NCBI GenBank assembly: GCA_003022005.1
Contig: PXRQ01000119.1
Location: forward strand, 29,317 to 36,832
Direction: 5' to 3'
DNA: 7,516 nt
Source of the DNA: Halobacteriales archaeon QS_5_70_15
GTDB taxonomy: Archaea; Halobacteriota; Halobacteria; Halobacteriales; Haloarculaceae
Positions 1 through 5,157 of the stretch are shown in pieces. The number at the start of each line of letters is the position of its first letter. Within the stretch, counting starts at the first letter, position 1. The notes under the pieces were generated by a model. The model saw only the letters and a program-made list of their open reading frames with translations, was not told where the DNA came from and did not search any database. Made by a program: the position numbers and the translations under genes.

Positions 1-578
1 CCGGCGGATCGCCGGCCGACTGGCCCGCCGACTGGGAGGGGGTCGCCGAGAGCGTGGCGACGACGCTCGGCCCGAACGACCGCTGGAACGCGGCCGCGCT
101 CGGACTCCGCGCCGGCGACCCCGTCACCGCCCGGACGTGGGGGGCCACGCGAACCCGCCGGAACTTCACCGAGCGCGGCGGGGGTTACGTCCAGTTCACC
201 CGGGATCCGGTCGACTTCGTCGAGGCCGCCTGCTCGGTCCGGGAGGAACCCGACCCCGTGCTGGCGAGCGCCGACGCGTGGGCCCGCGTCGAGGTCTCGC
301 GGATCGACTCTGGCGAGACAGGAGGGACGGAGTGGATCGACTGGGCGCTCCGCCCGGTCGAGGCGGCCGTCGAGCGCCGCGTCGTCCCGACGACCGACCG
401 GGCGCGCGCCGCGGTCGTCGAGGCGACGGTGGCGGCCTCGCGGCTGGACGTTCCCGGATACGACGAGGCGGCGCTGCGCGAGCGCATCCGCTACTTCGAG
501 GACGTCGTCGAGCGCTGCGGCGGCCCCAGAGCGGGGGCCGCCTGGGAGCGCTTCGAGGAACTGGTCGAGTGGCGCTAG
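1..578 (+). CDS. DUF447 family protein, 5' end outside the window
   Basis: The reading frame is open to the left edge, and the residues before the GTG at 54 (ADWEGVAES then VATTLGPNDRWNAAALGL) read as a normal N-terminus of this family. The gene therefore very probably starts upstream of the window, and the GTG at 54 is internal. Family features seen are the NAAALGLRAGD stretch, the TWGATRTRRNF segment and a TRDPVDFVEAA stretch, followed by a helical C-terminal half. DUF447 proteins are archaeal and structurally resemble FMN-binding split-barrel proteins; the exact reaction is not established, and flavin binding here is inference. The gene converges with gvpO, and the two stop codons overlap in CTAG at 575-578, so no space is left for a separate terminator. 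It belongs to the housekeeping flank rather than the gas vesicle genes. Family assignment is from recalled sequence pattern, not from a search. Confidence 0.8.
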   Translation, partial: GGSPADWPADWEGVAESVATTLGPNDRWNAAALGLRAGDPVTARTWGATRTRRNFTERGGGYVQFTRDPVDFVEAACSVREEPDPVLASADAWARVEVSRIDSGETGGTEWIDWALRPVEAAVERRVVPTTDRARAAVVEATVAASRLDVPGYDEAALRERIRYFEDVVERCGGPRAGAAWERFEELVEWR

Positions 579-1123
579 AACTCCTCGGTGTCCGTGTCGG
601 AACGGCGGTACCGGTCGACGCGGCGGTACGACTGGAACTGCCCCGCCTCGTCGATCTCGATCTCGTAGCGCCCGAGGATGTCCTCGGTGTCGGGGATCGA
701 CCGCCGCTCGACCAGTTCGACGGTCGCGATCCAGCCCTCGTCGGTGCTGTCGATCGCGACGATAGCGTCGAACTTGTGGCCGATCAGGCTGGCCGCGTTC
801 TTCCGGACCTCGTTTCGGATCTCGATGAGCCCCGGAGCGGCAGCGATATCGTCGTCCCGAGAGGACGACTCGTCGTCTTCCGACGCGGACGATCCGTCGC
901 CGTCTGACTCGGAGTCCGAGCCGGATTCCGACTCGTCGGAGTCGCCGTCGGCGTCGGCGTCTTCCTCGTCGACGGTCGGGTCGCTCTCGTTGTGCTGGTG
1001 ACAGAAGCCGTCCTCTTGGGCCGGACGCGAGCACCGCTCGCCGCCCCCCGTGAGCGCGCGGCACTGCTCGGGCTCCCCGTCGGAATCCGAGTCGGCCGCG
1101 GATCCGGAGTCGGTTTCGGACAT
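575..1123 (-). CDS. gvpO: Gas vesicle protein GvpO with Cys/His N-terminal extension
   Basis: GvpO is a cytoplasmic accessory protein required for gas vesicle formation in haloarchaea. The 182-residue product has three parts. Residues about 20-44 hold a Cys/His cluster, C21-x9-C31-x9-C41-x2-H44, like a small zinc knuckle. Residues about 46-92 are a Ser/Asp/Glu-rich low-complexity linker. Residues about 97-180 are the conserved GvpO domain, including DEGWIATVELVERRSIPDT and DILGRYEIEID, which closely follow the Halobacterium GvpO pattern. It lies 26 nt downstream of gvpA and is probably cotranscribed with it; in Halobacterium gvpC and gvpN lie between these genes, and here they are absent. The ATG at 1123 is chosen because it precedes the Cys cluster and follows gvpA closely; no Shine-Dalgarno is visible. 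The stop overlaps that of the convergent DUF447 gene. The identity of the C-terminal domain is firm; zinc binding is inference. Confidence 0.93.
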   Translation of the reverse strand: MSETDSGSAADSDSDGEPEQCRALTGGGERCSRPAQEDGFCHQHNESDPTVDEEDADADGDSDESESGSDSESDGDGSSASEDDESSSRDDDIAAAPGLIEIRNEVRKNAASLIGHKFDAIVAIDSTDEGWIATVELVERRSIPDTEDILGRYEIEIDEAGQFQSYRRVDRYRRSDTDTEEF

Positions 1124-1149
1124 GGGTTAGACGGCGGCGGCGCGGGGTA

Positions 1150-1443
1150 TCATTGTTCCGCGTGGTCGATCTCGACCGCGCGTGGCGGAATCGCCTGCGT
1201 GCCAGTGTCGAGGTCCTGGAGGTCCTCCATCTCCCCCGACTGGGCGGCCTGTTCTATCTTCGCTATCTCCTCCGCGTAGTGGATGAAGGTGTCCACGGAG
1301 GCGACGACGACGCGAGCCTCGACGGTGAGGATCTCGATACCGACGACTGAGACGCGCGCCCAGATGTCGATCACGACGCCCTTGTCGAGGATGCGATCCA
1401 GCACTTCCGCGAGACTCGCTGTACCCGGTGTTTCCTGAACCAT
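1150..1443 (-). CDS. gvpA: Major gas vesicle structural protein GvpA
   Basis: GvpA is the small hydrophobic protein that polymerises into the ribs of the gas vesicle wall. Residues 10-65 are an almost canonical haloarchaeal Gvp[21 protein letters not shown], the [13 protein letters not shown] strand region and the [15 protein letters not shown] helix. The product is 97 residues against about 76 in Halobacterium; the excess is a polar tail (about 66-97) with EMEDLQDLD and a proline pair, unlike the usual short Ala/Glu-rich end. The ATG at 1443 gives the normal short lead before the core. gvpO follows after 26 nt on the same strand, and gvpF diverges across a 182-nt intergenic region. A TATA-like CGATAAGC lies about 27 nt before the ATG, fitting a leaderless or very short-leader transcript; an alternative TGTATATC at 1521-1514 would give a leader of roughly 45 nt. 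Confidence 0.97.
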   Translation of the reverse strand: MVQETPGTASLAEVLDRILDKGVVIDIWARVSVVGIEILTVEARVVVASVDTFIHYAEEIAKIEQAAQSGEMEDLQDLDTGTQAIPPRAVEIDHAEQ

Positions 1444-1465
1444 CGTACTACAACGAGTCGGAGAA

Positions 1466-1475
1466 CGCTTATCGA
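1466..1475 (-). promoter_or_regulatory. Candidate TATA box for gvpA-gvpO
   Basis: On the minus strand this reads TCGATAAGCG, centred about 27 nt before the gvpA ATG, the usual archaeal TATA-to-start-site distance, so transcription would begin at or next to the start codon. AA lies just upstream, as expected for a purine-rich BRE. The competing box TGTATATC (1521-1514, minus strand) is a better TATA match but lies about 70 nt from the ATG. Sequence alone does not decide between them. Confidence 0.4.
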
Positions 1476-1479
1476 GGTT

Positions 1480-1506
1480 CTGCTTGCAACAGCGGGACCC
1501 GCCTCG
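1480..1506 (-). promoter_or_regulatory. Two-part element facing gvpA (copy 1)
   Basis: Read toward gvpA on the minus strand, this is CGAGGCG (1506-1500), 11 nt, then TGCAAGCAG (1488-1480). The same two blocks in the same order, with a 10-nt spacer, face gvpF at 1554-1579. The element ends 4 nt before the candidate gvpA TATA segment, the place where the activator site of haloarchaeal gvp promoters (GvpE-responsive UAS) sits relative to BRE/TATA. It does not resemble the published GvpE site as I recall it (TGAAACGG-type halves). Regulatory function is inference. Confidence 0.5.
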
Positions 1507-1553
1507 GGCCCCCGATATACAGGGCCGTTACAGTCGCTCCCGAATCGCCGTCG

Positions 1554-1579
1554 CGAGGCGAGCCTTTAGGTGCAAGCAG
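1554..1579 (+). promoter_or_regulatory. Two-part element facing gvpF (copy 2)
   Basis: CGAGGCG (1554-1560), 10 nt, then TGCAAGCAG (1571-1579), oriented toward gvpF. It mirrors the copy facing gvpA, so the two 9-mers form a perfect inverted repeat centred near 1529/1530. The 9-mer ends 46 nt before the gvpF ATG; its partner ends 36 nt before the gvpA ATG, a difference of about one helical turn. It is a likely shared operator for coordinating the two operons; this is inferred from symmetry and position only. Confidence 0.5.
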
Positions 1580-1581
1580 GG

Positions 1582-1588
1582 GCTATTC
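1582..1588 (+). promoter_or_regulatory. Candidate TATA-like box for gvpF-gvpM
   Basis: GCTATTC lies directly after the two-part element and about 41 nt before the gvpF ATG, which would give a leader of roughly 14 nt. The match to the haloarchaeal TTTAWA consensus is weak. CCTTTAGG at 1563-1570 is an alternative, with a leader near 32 nt, but it lies inside the spacer of the two-part element. No Shine-Dalgarno is visible before gvpF. Confidence 0.3.
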
Positions 1589-1625
1589 ACCAGTCGGACG
1601 AGAAGCTCCGTCACAATATTCCGGT

Positions 1626-2255
1626 ATGTCTCAGTCACACCTCTACGCTTACGGCGTCGTCAAGGACGAGGGTGACCTCGACCTCGAGGTCGATGGGGTC
1701 GGGGGAGCGGACCGCGCGTACCTGGTCTCGCACGGTCCCCTCGCGGCCGTCGTCACCGACATCGACACGATGGATCCGGAGCGGAGCGACGAGAACGTCC
1801 GCGCCCACGACGAGGTGTTGCAGGCGGTGCTCGTGGAGGGCGAGCGGACGGTCGTCCCGATGCAGTTCGGGATGACGTTCAAGCACGCCCGGGCGCTGAA
1901 GAGCGTCCTCCGGGGCGGTCGCCGAGCGTTCACGAAGGCCCTCAGAGAGACCGAGGGCACCGTCGAGGTCGGGGTGAAACTGGTCGTCGAAGAGGACGCC
2001 GACGTCGACGAGGCGGTCGGCGAGGAGGTGCTCGAACGGCTCCGCGAAGTCAGCATCGACGACGCCGACAACGGGCTGTTCAGCGACCGACTGGTGTTCA
2101 ACCGGTCGTTCCTGGTCGAACGCGAGAGCCGGGAGACGTTCGACGAGGCGGTCGGGGAGATCGACGAGGAGTACGGCGACGAGTTCACCGTCCAGTACAC
2201 GGGACCGTGGGCGCCGTACAGCTTCGTCGACATCGAGATCGGGGCCAAGCGCTGA
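1626..2255 (+). CDS. gvpF: Gas vesicle accessory protein GvpF
   Basis: GvpF is a GvpF/GvpL-family cytoplasmic accessory protein that is essential for early gas vesicle assembly and contacts GvpA and other accessory proteins in haloarchaea. The 209-residue product starts with the family's typical LYAYGVV strand, has HGPLAAVVTDID near residue 40, the HDEVLQAVL and TVVPMQFGMTF segments of the N-terminal half, and ends with YTGPWAPYSFVDIEI (residues 191-205), the family's C-terminal signature. Length is normal for haloarchaeal GvpF. The frame is open further upstream to an ATG at 1428, but that extension would run through the promoter region and reads as non-protein sequence, so the ATG at 1626, immediately before SQSHLYAYG, is chosen. 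It is first in the rightward operon, and its stop overlaps the gvpG start by 1 nt (TGATG). A paralogue, gvpL, lies downstream. Confidence 0.95.
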   Translation: MSQSHLYAYGVVKDEGDLDLEVDGVGGADRAYLVSHGPLAAVVTDIDTMDPERSDENVRAHDEVLQAVLVEGERTVVPMQFGMTFKHARALKSVLRGGRRAFTKALRETEGTVEVGVKLVVEEDADVDEAVGEEVLERLREVSIDDADNGLFSDRLVFNRSFLVERESRETFDEAVGEIDEEYGDEFTVQYTGPWAPYSFVDIEIGAKR

Positions 2256-2506
2256 TGTTCCTCGTCGACGACCTCCTCGTTCGCCCGCTGCTCTCGATCT
2301 TCGAGATCATCCACTCGATGGCGATCGAGCAGATGTACGACACGTCCGCGATCCGCGACGAGATGAAGGAAAACAGGCTCCTGTACGAACTCGGCGAGCG
2401 TACCGAAACGGAGTACGAGCAACGGAAGGCCGAACTGGAGGCGCAACTCGACCTCGCCGAGCGCGCGCGCGAACAGCTCAGCGGCCGCGTGGAGGTGAAA
2501 CGGTGA
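2255..2506 (+). CDS. gvpG: Gas vesicle accessory protein GvpG
   Basis: GvpG is a small accessory protein in the minimal gas vesicle gene set. The 83-residue product begins with a hydrophobic segment, MFLVDDLLVRPLLSIFEIIH (residues 1-20), typical of GvpG, and continues as a charged, probably coiled-coil helix (about 30-83) with the YELGERTETEYEQRKAELE stretch; the family has an L-x-E-G-x-I/T-T-x-x-E-Y-x-x-R/K pattern there. Length is normal for the family. The start is the ATG at 2255, which shares one base with the gvpF stop. The end overlaps the next gene by 4 nt (GTGA). These tight junctions point to one transcript and translational coupling. No promoter or SD of its own is visible. Confidence 0.92.
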   Translation: MFLVDDLLVRPLLSIFEIIHSMAIEQMYDTSAIRDEMKENRLLYELGERTETEYEQRKAELEAQLDLAERAREQLSGRVEVKR

Positions 2507-3369
2507 GCGACGACGAGGGGGGAGACGGCGGCGACGACGCGATTGACGTCGACACCCCCGATCTGGTCGACCGGGCGGAGACCGACGTGATCGACTTCCT
2601 GCAGGCGCTGCTGATCGACGAGGACATCGACGAGGCCGAACACGCGCTCGCGGACCTCTACGAGGTGGCCACGGAGGCCGAGGAGCTCCTCGCGACGATC
2701 GACCTCTCGGAGCTTCCAGAGGCCGTCGACGTCAGCGAACTGCCGGCGCTGATCGAGACCGGCGACATCCCCGAAGCCATCACCTCCGGCGACGCCGGAA
2801 AAGCGATCGACACCAAGGCGCTGCTGGACGTGGTGGAACTGGGCAGGCTGTGGTCGAGCGTCGACGTCCGGGAGTTCTGGCGCAACAAGCGGGAGTTCGA
2901 ATCCGCGCTCGACGACGTCACCGACGACGACGGCGATCGGGGGGAGGGCGTCCTGAACCGCATCAAAGAGGCGTTCGCGACGGCCGCGGAGGCTGACGGC
3001 GACGACGGCCTCGGCATGGACGACGTCGACGAGGAGGTGTCGGCCGACGCCGCGCAGGCGGCCCTCCAGTCGGGACTCCAGGACGCCATCGACAAGTTCT
3101 ACGACGGGCTCCTGAAGACCCACGAGCGCCTCGAGACGCTGCGGGAGCTCAACCGGGAGCGAACCGGCAACGTCGGCCAGCCGGACTCGCGCAACCCGAC
3201 GGCCTTCTCGACGCTCCCGGACCCGAGCAAAGGCAGCCGAGGCCGCGGACTGCAGTACTCGACGGTCCCCCGGGAGACCAAGTACTCCTCGGCGCCCAAC
3301 CGCGAACGCGTCTACGGGACCCGCTTCGAGAAAGCCCTAGAGGAGCGACTGGAGGACGACGATGAGTGA
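2503..3369 (+). CDS. Unrecognised gvp-operon protein in the gvpH/gvpI position
   Basis: The 288-residue product sits between gvpG and gvpJ, where haloarchaea normally carry gvpH and gvpI. I do not see the Hsp20-like C-terminal domain of GvpH or the small, very basic GvpI, so no gene symbol is given. What is visible: an acidic start (1-18); predicted helices about 20-75; a segment with repeated SELP/IPEAI units (SELPEAVDVSELPALIETGDIPEAI); an acidic linker; a helix about 190-225 (AIDKFYDGLLKTHERLETL); and a more basic, probably disordered tail with FSTLP (235), YSTVP (252), YSSAP (261) and YGTRF (271). The tail could be a GvpI-like module fused to a GvpH-like part, or this could be a separate family. 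The GTG start at 2503 overlaps gvpG by 4 nt, and the stop overlaps gvpJ by 8 nt, so a role in vesicle assembly or regulation is likely from context alone. Confidence 0.8.
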   Translation: MSDDEGGDGGDDAIDVDTPDLVDRAETDVIDFLQALLIDEDIDEAEHALADLYEVATEAEELLATIDLSELPEAVDVSELPALIETGDIPEAITSGDAGKAIDTKALLDVVELGRLWSSVDVREFWRNKREFESALDDVTDDDGDRGEGVLNRIKEAFATAAEADGDDGLGMDDVDEEVSADAAQAALQSGLQDAIDKFYDGLLKTHERLETLRELNRERTGNVGQPDSRNPTAFSTLPDPSKGSRGRGLQYSTVPRETKYSSAPNRERVYGTRFEKALEERLEDDDE

Positions 3370-4066
3370 CGGCGACGGGACGCCCGAGCGCCGGAGCGGC
3401 GGCCGCGACCGCGAGCGCGACCCCGAGGAGCGACGGGCGACCCGGACCCCGGGACCGACCCGGGAGGGCGACAGCCTCGCCGACGTCGTCGAGATGCTGC
3501 TCGACAAGGGGATCGTCATCAACGCCGACATCGCCGTCAGCGTCGGCGAGACGGAACTGCTCGGGGTACACATCCGGGCCGCGATCGCTTCCTTCGAGAC
3601 GGCCGCGGAGTACGGCCTCCAGTTCCCCGACGGGACCGACATGCGCCGCGTGGAGGCGGCCTCGGGCCGGACGGAGATGCACTCGAAGGGCGGATCGCCG
3701 CTGGCCATCGGCAGCCCCGGTACCCCCGCGGGCGGGCCGTCGCCGAAGAACCCGGTCGAAGACGACGAGCGAGAGGACGAGAGCGAAGAGGACGAGGGCG
3801 AAGGAGACGACGGGGAGAGCGGAGCGACCGACAGCGGAACGGACGCCGACGGCGGGCCTGCCGGCGAAGCGAGAGACGACGCCGGCCCCGCCGGGGGCGA
3901 TTCCGGGACGGGAGAAGCAGTCGAGAACGCCGGGGGCGCAGAGGACGACAGCGACGGCGACGGCAACGGCGACGGAGGCGGGGACGGGGCGGGCGCGAGT
4001 ACGGACGAGGAGGGGGAGCGCGAGCGCGAGGGGCCGTCGAGCGAGGTCGGGGATGACGAGAGTTGA
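3362..4066 (+). CDS. gvpJ: Gas vesicle protein GvpJ (GvpA family) with long acidic tail
   Basis: GvpJ is a minor GvpA-family protein required for gas vesicle formation, thought to act in initiating or shaping the vesicle. The GvpA-like core is at residues about 38-88: SLADVVEMLLDKGIVINADI, then the SVGETELLGVHIRAAIASFET helix/strand region and AAEYGLQFP. The LLDKGIVINADI pattern and the EYGL ending separate J/M-type proteins from GvpA. The core is preceded by a charged Arg/Glu-rich leader (1-36) and followed by a tail of about 130 residues that is almost entirely Glu, Asp, Gly, Ser and Ala. At 234 residues it is about twice the usual haloarchaeal GvpJ length (about 110). The ATG at 3362 overlaps the previous gene by 8 nt, and the end overlaps gvpK by 14 nt. 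Assignment as J rather than M rests on gene order and similarity. Confidence 0.9.
   Translation: MSDGDGTPERRSGGRDRERDPEERRATRTPGPTREGDSLADVVEMLLDKGIVINADIAVSVGETELLGVHIRAAIASFETAAEYGLQFPDGTDMRRVEAASGRTEMHSKGGSPLAIGSPGTPAGGPSPKNPVEDDEREDESEEDEGEGDDGESGATDSGTDADGGPAGEARDDAGPAGGDSGTGEAVENAGGAEDDSDGDGNGDGGGDGAGASTDEEGEREREGPSSEVGDDES
3952..3975 (+). repeat. Short CGACGG tandem repeat in the gvpJ tail
   Basis: Four tandem hexamers, CGACGG, CGACGG, CAACGG and CGACGG, encode alternating Asp-Gly and Asn-Gly around residues 198-205 of GvpJ. Unit length is a multiple of three, so gain or loss of units would change tail length without breaking the frame. Confidence 0.7.
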
Positions 4067-4361
4067 CATCGACGGCGAGGAGGCCGCCGACGGGCTCGTC
4101 GCGCTGGTCGTCGCGGTCGTCGAACTGCTCGTCGAGACGATGGAGCGGGAGGCGCTCCGGCGGATGGAGTCCGGCGACCTGACCGACGAGGAAGTCGAGC
4201 GCCTCGGCCGACAGTTCGCCGCCCTCGAGGAGGAGGTCGAGCGGATGAAAGAGACCCACGGCGTCGAGGAGGCCGTCGAGGGGCTCCGGGACGACCTCGA
4301 CGGCGTCGTGCGCGACGCCGTCGGCGAGATCGGTCGACCGGGGGTGAGCGGCCGTGACTGA
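4053..4361 (+). CDS. gvpK: Gas vesicle accessory protein GvpK
   Basis: GvpK is a small soluble accessory protein in the minimal gas vesicle set. The 102-residue product shows the family pattern clearly: GLVALVVAVVELLVETMERE (about 14-33), ALRRMESGDLTDEEVERLGR (about 34-53) and then QFAALEEEVERMKETHGVEE. The C-terminal part, DDLDGVVRDAVGEIG, matches the usual short DL-rich end. The ATG at 4053 lies inside the end of gvpJ (14-nt overlap) and supplies the short MTRVDIDGEEAAD lead normal for the family. The stop overlaps the GTG of gvpL by 8 nt. It has no SD of its own and is likely translated by coupling within the operon. Confidence 0.93.
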   Translation: MTRVDIDGEEAADGLVALVVAVVELLVETMEREALRRMESGDLTDEEVERLGRQFAALEEEVERMKETHGVEEAVEGLRDDLDGVVRDAVGEIGRPGVSGRD

Positions 4362-5157
4362 CGTCGAGGACGGGCGCTACCTCTACTGCGCCGTCCGGGT
4401 CGACGACGCCGATCCGACCCTCGACGCGACCGGCGTGGAGGGCGAACCCGTGAGAGTCGTCGACGCCGACGGGATCGGCGCGGTCGTCCACGACTGCGAG
4501 TCGCTGTACGACGCGACCGACCCGCAGACGGTCCAGCGGTGGCTGCTCGACCACCAGGCGGTCGTCGACGACGCCGCCGAGCGGTTCGGGACGCCGCTGC
4601 CCTTCCGGTTCGACACGGTCCTGCGGGGCGGCGACGAGGGCGTCCGGTCGTTCCTCGAGGAGCGCCGCGAGGACCTCTCCGAGCGCCTCGCGGAGTTCGC
4701 CGGTCGCCGGGAGTACCGCGTCGAGGTGCTGGTCGACGAGGAGACCCTCGACGAGCAGTTGGCCGCCGAGGACGAGCGGCTCCGGGAGCTGGCCGAGCGG
4801 ACCGACGAGGCGAGCGAGGGAACCGCGTTCATGCTCGAGAAGCAGTACGACGAGCGGCTGGCCGAACTGCGCCGCGAGCGCAGCGACGAGCGGAGCCGGA
4901 AGCTGGAGGACCGCCTCGTCGACCTCGCCGACGACCTCGAGCGGCTGGGGTCGCGGCCGTCGGCGCTGACCGGGGGGACGGACGGCGAGAAGGAAACGAC
5001 CCAGGCGCGGATCGCGGTGCTCGCGCCGACCGAGGGAGAGACGGCCATCGGGGAGGTCCTCGACGACGTGGCGGCCGAGGCGGGCGTCACCGTCCGGTTC
5101 ACCGGCCCGTGGCCGCCGTACACCTTCTCGCCCACCTTCGACGATGGAACCGAGTAG
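4354..5157 (+). CDS. gvpL: Gas vesicle accessory protein GvpL (GvpF/L family)
   Basis: GvpL is a paralogue of GvpF; in Halobacterium it interacts with many of the other Gvp proteins and is needed for assembly. The 267-residue product opens with RYLYCAVRVDD, the GvpF/L first strand, followed by GIGAVVHDCESLY and the HQAVVDDAAERFGTPLPFRF segment. The middle (about 105-200) is a long Glu/Arg-rich, coiled-coil-like helix with MLEKQYDERLAELRRE. It ends with RFTGPWPPYTF (248-258), matching TGPWAPYSF of the GvpF in this cluster. Length and position between gvpK and gvpM identify it as L rather than F. The start is GTG at 4354, overlapping gvpK by 8 nt; an ATG-initiated alternative would remove the conserved first strand. 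The end overlaps gvpM by 14 nt. Confidence 0.93.
   Translation: MTDVEDGRYLYCAVRVDDADPTLDATGVEGEPVRVVDADGIGAVVHDCESLYDATDPQTVQRWLLDHQAVVDDAAERFGTPLPFRFDTVLRGGDEGVRSFLEERREDLSERLAEFAGRREYRVEVLVDEETLDEQLAAEDERLRELAERTDEASEGTAFMLEKQYDERLAELRRERSDERSRKLEDRLVDLADDLERLGSRPSALTGGTDGEKETTQARIAVLAPTEGETAIGEVLDDVAAEAGVTVRFTGPWPPYTFSPTFDDGTE

Noticed and set aside
54..56. GTG at 54 as the true start of the DUF447 gene
   Set aside because: The frame continues upstream with residues that read as part of the conserved N-terminus, so the real start lies outside the window.
137..907. Plus-strand open frame across DUF447 and gvpO
   Set aside because: It is Arg/Gly/Pro-rich, overlaps two recognised genes in other frames and has no family features.
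1511..1521. TGTATATC as the main gvpA TATA box
   Set aside because: It is a good TATA match but far from the ATG; the box at 1466-1475 has canonical spacing and sits next to the two-part element. It was kept only as an alternative.
1428..1625. Upstream extension of gvpF to an ATG at 1428
   Set aside because: It would cross the divergent promoter region and overlap gvpA; family proteins begin at the LYAYG segment right after the ATG at 1626.
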